A stretch of 38,678 nt of DNA, from NCBI GenBank assembly GCA_019118365.1, contig DWZA01000097.1, positions 1 through 38,678 on the forward strand. Direction: 5' to 3'. The notes beneath the pieces were generated by a model, which had not been told where the DNA came from, searched no databases, and saw only the letters and a program-made list of their open reading frames with translations. This DNA comes from Candidatus Lachnoclostridium stercoravium (lineage in GTDB: Bacteria > Bacillota > Clostridia > Lachnospirales > Lachnospiraceae). Numbering within the stretch: position 1 is the stretch's first letter; every line of letters starts with the position of its first letter. The translations under genes and the position numbers were made by a program. Of the stretch, positions 1-8,217 are shown piece after piece.

Positions 1-2
1 CT

Positions 3-101
3 TCCCGCTGCATGCCGTTCGCTCAGGAACAGCTGTCAGATAAATGTATCTGCTGCGGCAAACCGGCGAAGAAAATGGTTTACTGGGGCAGAGCATATTA
101 A
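3..101 (+). CDS. proS: Prolyl-tRNA synthetase, C-terminal end (partial)
   Basis: Only the last 32 codons are inside the window; the 5' part lies upstream. The frame ends in a C-x-C-C-G-K-P-A-K segment followed by MVYWGRAY and TAA. This matches the zinc-ribbon tail and aromatic C-terminus of the short (eukaryote/archaeon-like) prolyl-tRNA synthetases common in Clostridia, where a C-terminal Tyr carboxylate sits near the active site. The enzyme charges tRNA-Pro in the cytosol. The stop lies 15 bases before the proposed cca start, so the two genes are probably co-transcribed. The identification rests on a short tail and is therefore good but not certain. Confidence 0.75.
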   Translation, partial: SRCMPFAQEQLSDKCICCGKPAKKMVYWGRAY

Positions 102-116
102 AATGGAGTGAAAGCC

Positions 117-1397
117 ATGAGGATAGAGATACCGCCTGCAGTAGACAGGATCATAAATAAACTGGAAGAAAATGGATTTGAAGCCTACGCGGTAGGCGGC
201 TGCGTGCGGGATACTCTTTTGGGCCGGGAGCCGGAAGACTGGGACATCACCACGTCGGCAAAACCTCAGGAGGTAAAACGGATCTTTCCCCGGACCATCG
301 ATACCGGCATCCAGCACGGAACGGTCACGGTCATGATCGATCACAAAGGATATGAGGTGACCACATACCGGATCGACGGGGAATATGAGGACGGACGCCA
401 TCCAAAGTCAGTTGCCTTTACTCCCAGTCTGACGGAAGACCTGAAACGGCGGGATTTTACCATCAACGCCATGGCTTATAACCATAGAAGAGGGATCGTA
501 GACGAGTTCGGCGGCATGGAAGACCTGAAGGGAAAATGTATCCGCTGCGTAGGAAGAGCGGAAGACCGCTTTACAGAGGACGCCCTTCGGATCCTCCGGG
601 CGATCCGCTTCTCTGCCCAGCTGGGCTTTGATATCGAACCGTCTACGTTCGAGGCTGTCAGAATCATAGCTCCGAATATTGAAAAGGTAAGCAAAGAACG
701 GATCCAGACGGAGCTGACAAAGCTTCTCCTTTCGGACAATCCGGATAAGATCGCCCTGGTATTTGAGCAGGGGATCGGGCCGTATATCGCGCCCAGGTTC
801 AGCAGGATCCCAGTGGACCAAAAAACTATGGAAGAGAAGCTTTCGCGCCCGTGCCGCTCATTTCTCCCAGGAAGCGGCAGCCTTTTACAGCCGGTAAAAT
901 ACCTTCGCTGGGCGGCGTTTCTGCGGTTTTCCGGGGAAGACGGGACGAAGGCTGTCCTCAGAGAGCTTAAGATGGACAACGACACCATCGGGAAGGCTTC
1001 CCTGCTTGTAAAATGGTGTTACCAGGAGATCAGGCCGGAAAAGACAGCCGTTCGTAAAACCATGGCGCAGATGGATCGGGAGTTATTCCGCCGCTTGCTG
1101 GAACTTCGAAGATTCTGCATCAAAACAGATCTCCTTCAGGAGAACGAAGAGGAGCTAGAGCAGCTGGATAAGATCGAAAGGCTGGCAGATGAGATCGAAA
1201 ATGCCGGCGACTGCCTGTATATCCGGGAACTGGCCGTTACAGGGCAGGACCTGATCGCTTCCGGCAGAAAGCCTGGAAGGGAGATCGGAGCGCTCCTGCA
1301 GAGATTTTTAGAAGAGGTTCTGGAAAGGCCGGAACACAATACAAAAGAATATCTTCTTGCCATGGCAGAACAGCCAGATAGGGAGAATAAAATGTAA
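117..1397 (+). CDS. cca: CCA-adding tRNA nucleotidyltransferase
   Basis: Adds or repairs the 3' CCA end of tRNAs from CTP and ATP without a nucleic-acid template. The N-terminal class II nucleotidyltransferase head shows GGCVRDTLLG followed by DWDI (the metal-binding DxD). It is followed by the RRDFTINAMAY motif and the DALRILRAIRFSAQLGF helix of the neck, all in the usual order. The C-terminal half is a diverged helical body and tail; no HD phosphohydrolase motif was seen. The length of 426 aa is normal. I chose ATG 117 because GGAG at 105-108 is well spaced for it; an in-frame GTG at 108 overlaps that Shine-Dalgarno and is less likely. The gene follows proS closely and ends just before a strong hairpin. 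Confidence 0.93.
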   Translation: MRIEIPPAVDRIINKLEENGFEAYAVGGCVRDTLLGREPEDWDITTSAKPQEVKRIFPRTIDTGIQHGTVTVMIDHKGYEVTTYRIDGEYEDGRHPKSVAFTPSLTEDLKRRDFTINAMAYNHRRGIVDEFGGMEDLKGKCIRCVGRAEDRFTEDALRILRAIRFSAQLGFDIEPSTFEAVRIIAPNIEKVSKERIQTELTKLLLSDNPDKIALVFEQGIGPYIAPRFSRIPVDQKTMEEKLSRPCRSFLPGSGSLLQPVKYLRWAAFLRFSGEDGTKAVLRELKMDNDTIGKASLLVKWCYQEIRPEKTAVRKTMAQMDRELFRRLLELRRFCIKTDLLQENEEELEQLDKIERLADEIENAGDCLYIRELAVTGQDLIASGRKPGREIGALLQRFLEEVLERPEHNTKEYLLAMAEQPDRENKM

Positions 1398-1400
1398 AAA

Positions 1401-1456
1401 ATATCCTCCGCCAGGGACCTGCGGATCCGAAAATCCTGTCCCTTCAGCGGAGGATA
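1401..1456. terminator. Bidirectional intrinsic terminator between cca and the minus-strand repeat protein
   Basis: The arms ATATCCTCCGC and GCGGAGGATAT pair, and an inner AGGGAC/GTCCCT extends the stem. Read on the minus strand the hairpin is followed directly by six T residues, so it is a good terminator for the minus-strand gene. On the plus strand only a weaker CTGCATTTTAT tail follows. It lies between two convergent genes. Confidence 0.8.
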
Positions 1457-1594
1457 TCTGCATTTTATACATCGACGTTATTTTTTGGCAAAGGCTGCGG
1501 GCGCGTATCAAAAGGTGAACGGATGAAAATGATATCTGCCGCGCCCTGCCTGGGTTATCTGAGTGTATCTTGTTTCTGGCTTTTGGCCAGAGGT

Positions 1595-2914
1595 TTACTG
1601 GATCACGCCGTTGGTATCAACGACCCATACGACGCCGTTATCATCCGTATAATCCTTAAATCCATTGCCTAATTCCGGCTGAGTCTTGGATTTAGAGGAA
1701 GAAGATGCTCTCTGGATCGTTCCGGAGACGTTGACAAGGTAGCGTTTTCCTTCAAATTCTGCCGGGGCAAGGCGCAGATCCGCATCGGCATCCTGGCGCA
1801 GGCCGTTGATATACAGCACGTTGTCGCGGATACCGTTATAGCCCTGGCCCTTTCTGGAACCGTCTGTGTAGAAGAACCAAATCTGGTTTTCCCCTAAATC
1901 CTCGTCATAGATCGTCTGTTTTCCAGTGCGCATCACTCCGTCTTCCCCGAAATAGTAATTCGCGGACGCGCCGTTTTCCAGAGTAACAGCCTGAAGATCT
2001 GTCTGCATTTCTCCTTTCTCGTTAAAGCCATATTTTTTAGAATCAACAGTAAATACCTCTATGCCCTTTTCTCCATAGTATGGTTTTCCGTTTTTGAAGT
2101 AGAAGCGGTAAGTGTCTTCGTCATCGCTTATGCCTTCTACCCCATAGATCTCGTACCATCCTTTCGCCCGTTTGCCGTCTTCCTCATAATACTGCCATCC
2201 GGCCAGAGGATGGGCGGCTTCAGATTCTGTTGCGGTCGGGACTTCTACCTGGACCCATCCGGTCTGGAGGCGTCCATTGATAAAGGTGTAATATTCACCG
2301 TTGATCTTCTTATCTACTTCATTTTCTACCATCTTTCCGTTGCTGTTAAAATAGTACCAGGAAAATTCCTCTTCATAATCGTCGTCTTCCTCTAACAGCT
2401 GGACCCATCCGGTTTTTCTGGAACCGTCTTCGCCAAGGTAATAGGTAGCTCCGTCGATTTCAACCTTTCCAGTCAGCATATAGCCGTCTTCGTTGAAATA
2501 ATACCATTTATTGTCGATGGACTGCCATTTGGAAACGATGCGTTTTCCGTTATTTCCATAGTAATACCAGAAGGTATCCGGCTCGTCGTCGCTCCAGCTG
2601 TCCTCGTTGTCCTCGGAGATCCATGTGTTATAAACACGTTTTCCATCTGCGTCCACATAATACTCGTCCACAGCTTCTTCTGTTGTAATGTAACCTTCGT
2701 CATCTAAATAGTACCAGTCGTCGCCCCGCTTCTTCCATGTGTCGGACAGGTAATAATCTTCGTCCTCATAGTAGCGCCAGCTTCCGTTTTCTTCCACCCA
2801 GCCTTTATCGGCGGCGTAAACAGTGTTTGCCGGGTTTGCAAAGAATACAGGGGCTGCTGCTGACATCACTGCCGCAGCGGATAATACAGCCAGGAATTTT
2901 GTTGTCTTTTTCAT
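1595..2914 (-). CDS. Secreted cell-wall/choline-binding-type repeat protein (paralogue 1)
   Basis: About 439 aa. It starts with MKKTTKFLAVLSAAAVMSAA, a Sec signal peptide with a Lys-rich start, a hydrophobic core and probable cleavage near VYA-A. The rest is a run of about 20-residue units rich in Trp, Tyr, Gly and Asp (GWVEENGSWRYYE, DDWYYLDDEGY, KWYYFNEDGYM, GWVQ). These are characteristic of the CW_binding/glucan-binding repeat family (PF01473). Acidic insertions separate some units. No catalytic domain was seen, so it is probably a wall- or glycan-binding surface protein. ATG 2914 is preceded by AAGGAG; a further in-frame upstream extension has no Shine-Dalgarno and would bury the signal peptide. 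It resembles the gene at 33309 in length and build. Exact ligand unknown. Confidence 0.85.
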   Translation of the reverse strand: MKKTTKFLAVLSAAAVMSAAAPVFFANPANTVYAADKGWVEENGSWRYYEDEDYYLSDTWKKRGDDWYYLDDEGYITTEEAVDEYYVDADGKRVYNTWISEDNEDSWSDDEPDTFWYYYGNNGKRIVSKWQSIDNKWYYFNEDGYMLTGKVEIDGATYYLGEDGSRKTGWVQLLEEDDDYEEEFSWYYFNSNGKMVENEVDKKINGEYYTFINGRLQTGWVQVEVPTATESEAAHPLAGWQYYEEDGKRAKGWYEIYGVEGISDDEDTYRFYFKNGKPYYGEKGIEVFTVDSKKYGFNEKGEMQTDLQAVTLENGASANYYFGEDGVMRTGKQTIYDEDLGENQIWFFYTDGSRKGQGYNGIRDNVLYINGLRQDADADLRLAPAEFEGKRYLVNVSGTIQRASSSSKSKTQPELGNGFKDYTDDNGVVWVVDTNGVIQ

Positions 2915-3294
2915 AATTTGTTCTCTCCTTTTTGTGTGTTTGATGTGTTGGCCGAAAATCCATTGTTGCATTACGAGCATGATTATAGCGTGGCCCAGGA
3001 GAGAAATCTAGTGAAGCTTCGTGGCAGAAATGGGAGCGCGAGGAACGGATGGAACGGCGATGGAAAACAGGGGAGAGGGGTAGCGGCGGAGAATATGGAG
3101 ATAAGCGGCGATATTACAACAGTGCGCTTTGATTTTCCGAGATAAATAGAGCACATCAAGATTTTTTGGGTTAGAAGCGCGGCTCAATAAGGTCTTCCAT
3201 GAGTTTAGAGGACATGGTATACTAGGAGCACTTGGCCAGGTATACTTTCGTTTGATATTAATATTCGAGATAAAACGGGAGCAGTGATATAGAT
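2915..3294. promoter_or_regulatory. Divergent intergenic region with a minus-strand promoter
   Basis: 380 bases without a gene. On the minus strand a perfect TATAAT (plus positions 2982-2987) lies about 70 bases upstream of the repeat-protein start; its -35 is weak. On the plus side GGTATACT occurs twice (around 3216 and 3249) ahead of the acetyltransferase, either of which could be a -10, but no convincing -35 is visible. I see no further structure in 3000-3200. Confidence 0.5.
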
Positions 3295-3810
3295 ATGAAC
3301 AGAGATTACTTATTTCGGGAAATAAAAAAAGAAGAGATCCCGCAGATGTTTTCCATGATCCTCCAAAGGATCGAATGGATGGACCGGCAGGGTATCGAAC
3401 AGTGGAATAAGACTGGATACATCCAGGCTTATCCCCAGTCCTATTATGAAGAAGAAAGAGAAAAGGGCGAAGTTTTTGTCCTGGCAGACCGTTCCACCGG
3501 CAAGCTTGTCAGCGCCGCCGTCCTGAAAGAAATGGATGAACGCTGGACGGACGACCGCCCCGCTCTCTATCTTCATAATTTTGTAAGCAGGATAGCAGTA
3601 AAAAACGCAGGCAGTATTTTTCTTTATTTTGTTGAAAAATACGCGCTCAAAAAAGGAAAAAAATATCTCCGGCTCGACTCGGCGGAAGATAATCCTATTC
3701 TTGCGCAGTATTATGAATCTCACGGATTTATGCCTGTCGGGAAATGCGAAGACGGGCTGTATAAAGGGATTCTGCGGGAAAAGGAATTAAGAGAACATGC
3801 CGTCAAGTAA
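3295..3810 (+). CDS. GNAT-family N-acetyltransferase
   Basis: A 171-aa protein with the GNAT fold pattern. An N-terminal MNRDYLFREIKKEEIPQMF strand-helix is followed by a central VFVLADRSTGKLVSAAVL beta hairpin. The acetyl-CoA region is around RIAVKNAGSIFLYFVEKYA, and the C-terminal LRLDSAEDNPILAQYYESHGF holds the typical N-x-x-A-x-x-Y-Y-x-x-x-G-F motif B. The A motif lacks the classical Q/R-x-x-G-x-G/A, which happens in this superfamily. The substrate (amine, peptide or metabolite) cannot be read from the sequence. GGGAG lies upstream of the ATG with longish spacing. It appears monocistronic and is convergent with the pseudogene that follows. Confidence 0.8.
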   Translation: MNRDYLFREIKKEEIPQMFSMILQRIEWMDRQGIEQWNKTGYIQAYPQSYYEEEREKGEVFVLADRSTGKLVSAAVLKEMDERWTDDRPALYLHNFVSRIAVKNAGSIFLYFVEKYALKKGKKYLRLDSAEDNPILAQYYESHGFMPVGKCEDGLYKGILREKELREHAVK

Positions 3811-3840
3811 TTCCATGGCCGGCATATCCGCGGACTGATA

Positions 3841-4995
3841 TTAAACATCAGCCCGTTTTTCATATTTTTCAATGGCACATTGATGTGCCTTACTCCTTTT
3901 ATACCGCTCGGTTGCCGCCGCCAGTTCCTGGCGGATCTCCTCATTTGGGATGAAGGCCTGTTTTGACGTCTGATCATATCCGAGATATCCAAGATGGATC
4001 AGATAGGTCAGAACATCATCTTTATTTTTGAAGCTGACCATGTCGTTTTGGAACGATTTAACGTCTACTTCCACTGCCGCTCCTGCCAGCATATTGATAA
4101 TAGCAGTTTTCAGGCCATCAAAATCCATATTGATCAGTGGAACGATCGCTTCATACGTCTCAGTTTCTGACCAATAGCTCTGAAATTTGTTCCATGTCAG
4201 AACTTCAACGACTGCTTTTGGATTGTATACCTGATACTCCTCCAGAAGATAGCCGTCGTACCACCGTTTGACATCATCAAAAATTTTTCCATATTTCTGA
4301 CACAGCGCCTTTACTTCTTTTTCAGTAAAGCCGATGTACTCCGCAAAAATTCTGGCGTCGATCATGGTAAATTCCGTAAAATTGTTAAGCGCCGATTGTG
4401 TTTTTATCTTCTTGATCGGCAGGCTGCCTGTAAGATACGCGAGCTGAATAAATTTTGTAGGCTCGCTCCCCTTAAACATCCCCCTCAGGAAGTTAATATA
4501 CTCTTCCTGTATCTTCTCATTTGCCGACTCATCCCGGATCAGAACGTCCCATTCGTCGATGATAACGATAAATCGTTCTCCTGCTGCGTTGTTGATCCTG
4601 GACAGAGCCCCATACGCCGTCTTTACATGCTCCAATGGAATATCCGGATAAGCTTCTCTGAGCTCCGAGATCAAATGGTCGTTGATATATGTGACCGTTG
4701 CTTCCGGGGAACCGGCATCCAGCATACACCACTGCACATCAAAATAAATAACATTGCATTTATTCAAATTTTTTCTGCAATCCGGGCTTTTCGTGATCTC
4801 AAGACCTGAAAAGACAGCGGAAGAATCACAGCCTTTGCTGTAATATGCCGCCAGCATATCTGCGGTCATCGATTTTCCGAACCTCCGGGGCCTGCTGTTG
4901 CAGATCAGCGCCTGATTTGTATCTAAAACACTGTTCGTATATTCAAGAATCCCTGTCTTATCAACGTATATTTTAGAATTAAGGGCTACCTGAAA
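3841..4995 (-). pseudogene. Remnant of an AAA-ATPase-like / DUF1703 nuclease-family gene
   Basis: The translation shows the family's ATPase part. A readable stretch FQVALNSKIYVDKTGIL (upstream end about 4995) is followed by SRPRRFGKSMTADMLAAYY, the Walker-A-like P-loop region. FIVIIDEWDVLI is the Walker B, and YLTGSLPIKKIK and RWYDGYLL are further family motifs. Two parts appear missing. The usual short N-terminus and start codon are absent; in-frame sequence continues upstream without ATG, GTG or TTG. At the C-terminus the protein passes from NEEIRQELAAATERY straight to KAHQCAIEKYEK, which resembles the extreme tail of the family, so the PD-(D/E)XK nuclease domain seems to have been deleted in frame. 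The longest ATG-started frame would be 342 aa (from 4869), beginning just after the P-loop. These proteins are often multi-copy in gut Clostridia and their role is unclear. Could still be expressed as a fragment. Confidence 0.7.
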
Positions 4996-5149
4996 AGCCC
5001 TGCGCGAGTCAACGAACAGGAAAAATCTTGATACCAGCCAGGCAGAAATTTTCTTGCTTTGCTATTTTCAAATCCCAATTTCCGTGTATAATGAGCCATA
5101 GTCAGGAAGGAGAGAATGAAAAATGGTTTTGAAGAAAAAAAGGAAATGG

Positions 5150-5178
5150 TGTTCTTTTCAAAAAAAGTATGATATGCT
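5150..5178 (+). promoter_or_regulatory. Probable promoter of the glycan operon (extended -10)
   Basis: TGATATGCT gives a TGn-extended -10 (TATGCT at 5173-5178). The -35 at the usual spacing is poor. The -10 context, an A-run then GTGTGATAAGCT, recurs almost identically at the S10 promoter (34805-34810). Transcription would begin just before the structured leader at 5193. Confidence 0.5.
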
Positions 5179-5192
5179 AATGGCATGTAACC

Positions 5193-5335
5193 GTTCAGCC
5201 GTGCGCCAGGATATATGATAAAGAGCGTTACAAGCTTGCTTGTAAAAGCGATCTGACATATATCCTGGCATAGGGATGACATCCAGGGCTTCCCTCCGGC
5301 ACATTCTGTGCTGGAGGAAAGATACACGGCTGAAC
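5193..5335 (+). promoter_or_regulatory. Structured 5' leader (three-way-junction element, copy E1)
   Basis: A closing stem is formed by GTTCAGCCGTG (5193-5203) and CACGGCTGAAC (5325-5335). Inside, GCCAGGATATATG (5205-5217) pairs with CATATATCCTGGC (5257-5269). That arm is topped by an internal loop (AAGAGCG / AAGCGATCTGA) and a perfect TTACAAGC/GCTTGTAA hairpin (5228-5245). A small GGAT-GAC-ATCC hairpin follows (5274-5284), then CCTCCGGCACA/TGTGCTGGAGG (5293-5317). The closing stem ends 11 bases before the AAGGAG of the ThDP gene, so its folding could affect translation. The motifs recur in reverse orientation at 14713-14849. I recognise no known riboswitch class; the TPP riboswitch signatures are absent. 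It could be a cis-regulatory RNA or a dispersed structured repeat. Confidence 0.6.
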
Positions 5336-5363
5336 AATGTGCGAAGAAGGAGAAATTACAGCT

Positions 5364-7286
5364 ATGAGGATGAAAGTTTCCAATTATATTGCGCAGAAAT
5401 TAGTTGATGAAGGGATCACGCAGGTATTTTCCGTGACCGGAGGCGGCGCTATGCATTTAAACGACGCCCTGGGCCATCAGAAGGGACTTACCTGTTTATA
5501 TAACCACCACGAACAGGCCAGCGCTATCGCAGCGGAGAGCTACGCCAGGATCCACAACAAGATCGCGGCGCTCTGCGTTACTACAGGCCCTGGCGGGACC
5601 AACGCCATTACCGGAGTGGTAGGCGGATGGCTGGATTCTATCCCTATGTTCATCGTCTCCGGGCAGGTGCGCTATGACACTACGGCCCGGTGGTCAGGAG
5701 TGGGGATCCGGGCTATGGGCGACCAGGAATTTGACATTGTAAAAGCGATTTCCTGTATGACAAAATACAGCGAGATGGTGATCGATCCAAGGAGGATCCG
5801 TTTCTGTATGGAAAAGGCCCTTTACCTTTCCTATACGGGAAGGCGCGGCCCTACCTGGCTGGACATCCCGCTGGATATCCAGGGCGCTTACATTGAGACG
5901 GACGAGCTGATCGGCTTCGATAAGGACGATTACGAGGCCGGCGGTACCGGCTGGGCAGCGAAATCAGAGGCGGAGATTCCGGAAGATACGGCTGGAAAGG
6001 GCGAGCCGAGAGAAAAGCTTCCGCCTAAAGTAGAGGAAGAGACGGCCAGAGCGATCATCGCGAAGATCAAAGAAAGTAAGAGGCCGGTATTTAACGTAGG
6101 AAACGGCGTGCGGCTGGGCGGAGCCATCGACGTGTTCCACCGGGTAGCGGACAAGCTGGGGATCCCGGTAGTGACCGGATGGAATTCCGAAGACTGTATG
6201 TGGGACGACCATCCCCTGTATGTGGGCCGTCCGGGAAATTTCGGCGACCGTCCGGGAAATTTCGCAGTACAGAACAGCGATCTGGTGCTGTCTGTGGGAA
6301 GCCGTCTGAGCCTGCGTCAGGTAGGATTTAACTATAAGACATGGGCAAGGGCCGCCTATGTGATCTACAACGATATCGATATCGAAGAGCTTCACAAGCC
6401 CAGCGTTCACGCGGATATGAGAGTCCACGCCGACGCGAATGATCTTCTGGAAGTGATGGACCGGGTGCTGGACGAGGAGGAAAAGCTTCCGGTATTTGAC
6501 GGAGGCGAAGGGCTTCCGGGCATGACCTGGCAGGAGACATGCCAGATGTGGAAAACAAAATATCCGGTAGTGCTGCCGAAGCATTACGAGGGCGGCATGG
6601 AGAAACCGGCTAATGTATACGCCTTTATTAAAGAACTGAGCCGCCGCCTGCCGGAGGGCATGGTAACGGTGGTCGGCAACGGTTCCGCCTGCGTTGTAGG
6701 AGGACACGCTTATGTGTTAAAGAAGGGACAGCGTTTTATCACCAATTCCGCCATCGCTTCTATGGGCTACGATCTGCCTGCGGCTATCGGCGCCTGCGTG
6801 GCGGACGGACGGCGCGATATGGTCCTGGTAACGGGAGACGGAAGTATGCAGATGAACTTGCAGGAGCTGCAGACTATCATCCATCACCGGCTGCCCATCA
6901 AGATCTTCGTGATCAATAACGGCGGCTATCATTCTATCCGCCAGACACAGAAGAATTATTTCGGGGAACCGCTGGTAGGCATCGGCGAGGACAGCCACGA
7001 CTTAAGCTTCCCGAACCTGGAAAAGCTGTCCTGGGCTTACGGATATCCATATGTGGGGATCCATCACAATCCAGAGCTGGGAGAAAAGATCGAAGAAGCG
7101 TTAGCCATGGAAGGCCCTGTGATCTGCGAGATATTTGTAACATGGGATCAGGTATTCGAGCCGAAGTCTTCGGCAAAACGTCTGCCGGACGGAACTTTAG
7201 TCTCCCCGCCGCTGGAAGACCTGTCTCCATTCCTGCCGGATGAGGAGATGGATTCCATCATGATCATCCCAAGGATCAAGGAATAA
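5364..7286 (+). CDS. Thiamine-diphosphate-dependent, acetolactate-synthase-like enzyme of a glycan locus
   Basis: About 640 aa with the three-domain ThDP fold. In the N-terminal Pyr domain, YNHHEQASAIAAESYAR carries the catalytic Glu (about residue 50) and TTGPGGTNAITG follows. The middle domain begins near residue 220 after an acidic linker. The C-terminal PP domain has the ThDP/Mg motif GDGS (about 491) running to INN (about 519). The family uses pyruvate-type 2-keto acids to make acyl transfers. Within sugar clusters, homologues such as YerE add an acetyl branch to a 4-keto sugar; its placement beside an epimerase, a C-methyltransferase and a ketone-reducing dehydrogenase suggests such a role, but a catabolic or amino-acid role cannot be excluded. 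ATG 5364 is preceded by AAGGAG (5347-5352); the in-frame ATG at 5337 lacks a Shine-Dalgarno and abuts the leader stem. Confidence 0.85.
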   Translation: MRMKVSNYIAQKLVDEGITQVFSVTGGGAMHLNDALGHQKGLTCLYNHHEQASAIAAESYARIHNKIAALCVTTGPGGTNAITGVVGGWLDSIPMFIVSGQVRYDTTARWSGVGIRAMGDQEFDIVKAISCMTKYSEMVIDPRRIRFCMEKALYLSYTGRRGPTWLDIPLDIQGAYIETDELIGFDKDDYEAGGTGWAAKSEAEIPEDTAGKGEPREKLPPKVEEETARAIIAKIKESKRPVFNVGNGVRLGGAIDVFHRVADKLGIPVVTGWNSEDCMWDDHPLYVGRPGNFGDRPGNFAVQNSDLVLSVGSRLSLRQVGFNYKTWARAAYVIYNDIDIEELHKPSVHADMRVHADANDLLEVMDRVLDEEEKLPVFDGGEGLPGMTWQETCQMWKTKYPVVLPKHYEGGMEKPANVYAFIKELSRRLPEGMVTVVGNGSACVVGGHAYVLKKGQRFITNSAIASMGYDLPAAIGACVADGRRDMVLVTGDGSMQMNLQELQTIIHHRLPIKIFVINNGGYHSIRQTQKNYFGEPLVGIGEDSHDLSFPNLEKLSWAYGYPYVGIHHNPELGEKIEEALAMEGPVICEIFVTWDQVFEPKSSAKRLPDGTLVSPPLEDLSPFLPDEEMDSIMIIPRIKE

Positions 7287-7290
7287 GATC

Positions 7291-8217
7291 ATGAACGTGA
7301 TCGTAACAGGAGGGACCAGCTTTATCGGCCTGGCGGTGATCCGAAAGCTTTTAGAAAGCGGCCATGAGGTATGGGCGGCGGTGCGCCCTGGTTCGGCCAA
7401 CAAAGACAAGCTGTCGTCCCACGAAAGGCTCCATACGTTTTCCTGCAGCCTGGAGGAGGTGGGAGATCTTCCTTTTACGCAGGAAGGAAAACGGCTGGCA
7501 GCCAGGAAAGACAAGGCGTTTCTCCACATGGCATGGGACGGCGTAGGAAGCGCCGGGAGAAGCGATAAGAATATACAGGAACAGAATATCCGCAATTCCA
7601 TAAAAGCGGCGGAGGCGGCCCAGGCTCTTGGCTGCGGCCGCTTCCTGTTTTCCGGATCCCAGGCGGAATACGGCGTTCACCGGGAAGTGATGACGGAAGA
7701 CGCGCCCTGCGCGCCGGTATCGGAATATGGAAAGGCCAAGCTGGAATTTGGAAAAAGGGCGGAGGAACTTTGCAGGAAGAGCGGGATGGAGTACGTCCAT
7801 TGCAGGATCTTCAGCGTTTACGGGCCAGGGGATCATCCCTGGTCGCTGGTGAACAGCTGCATCCGCACCTTTGAAGAGGGCGGATGCATGAAGCTGGGGG
7901 AGTGCACCCAGAAATGGAATTTTCTCTATATCGACGACGCGGCAGAGGCTATAGCCGCGCTTCTGACATCGGAAAAAGCCATAAGCGGCATTTATAATAT
8001 TGCCGGAAACGATACCCGCGTTCTTCGGGAATTTATTGAAGAGATCTATGAGATCTGCGGGAGGAAGGGAAGCTTTGTTTACGGGACGAGAGGATTTAAC
8101 GCGGAAGGCCCGGCTTCCCTGATCCCGGATATTTCCAGGGTGGAAAAAGCGGCCGGATGGGAACCGGCTGTTTCCTTCCAGGAAGGAATTGAGAGAACAA
8201 GGAGAGCTTTGATATGA
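7291..8217 (+). CDS. NAD-dependent epimerase/dehydratase (extended SDR)
   Basis: A 308-aa nucleotide-sugar-type SDR. The N-terminal GGTSFIG (residues 7-13) is the Rossmann dinucleotide motif. FSGSQAEYG and SEYGKAKLEFG supply the Ser and the Tyr146/Lys150 catalytic pair. CRIFSVYGPGDHPW and WNFLYIDDAAEAI match the substrate-binding region of the GDP/dTDP-sugar epimerase and dehydratase families. The start lies 4 bases after the previous stop with AAGGA upstream, and the gene overlaps the next one by 4 bases (ATGA), so translation is coupled. It probably epimerises, dehydrates or reduces a nucleotide-activated sugar in the cytosol; the exact reaction cannot be assigned. Confidence 0.87.
   Translation: MNVIVTGGTSFIGLAVIRKLLESGHEVWAAVRPGSANKDKLSSHERLHTFSCSLEEVGDLPFTQEGKRLAARKDKAFLHMAWDGVGSAGRSDKNIQEQNIRNSIKAAEAAQALGCGRFLFSGSQAEYGVHREVMTEDAPCAPVSEYGKAKLEFGKRAEELCRKSGMEYVHCRIFSVYGPGDHPWSLVNSCIRTFEEGGCMKLGECTQKWNFLYIDDAAEAIAALLTSEKAISGIYNIAGNDTRVLREFIEEIYEICGRKGSFVYGTRGFNAEGPASLIPDISRVEKAAGWEPAVSFQEGIERTRRALI

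Noticed and set aside
2823..3145. Short plus-strand frames in the 5' region of the minus-strand repeat protein
   Set aside because: They overlap the signal-peptide coding region and promoter, with no Shine-Dalgarno or similarity.
4986..5327. Possible small minus-strand gene opposite the leader
   Set aside because: It runs through the structured leader and into the pseudogene in another frame; no Shine-Dalgarno or motif supports it.
5193..5335. TPP riboswitch before a ThDP enzyme
   Set aside because: The conserved TPP-binding words (CTGAGA and the ACCTGA region) are absent, and the fold is a different three-way junction.
5193..5335. T-box leader
   Set aside because: No AGGGTGGNACCGCG motif and no terminator/antiterminator pair.
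5337..5363. Upstream ATG as the start of the ThDP enzyme
   Set aside because: It touches the leader's closing stem and has no Shine-Dalgarno, while ATG 5364 has AAGGAG.
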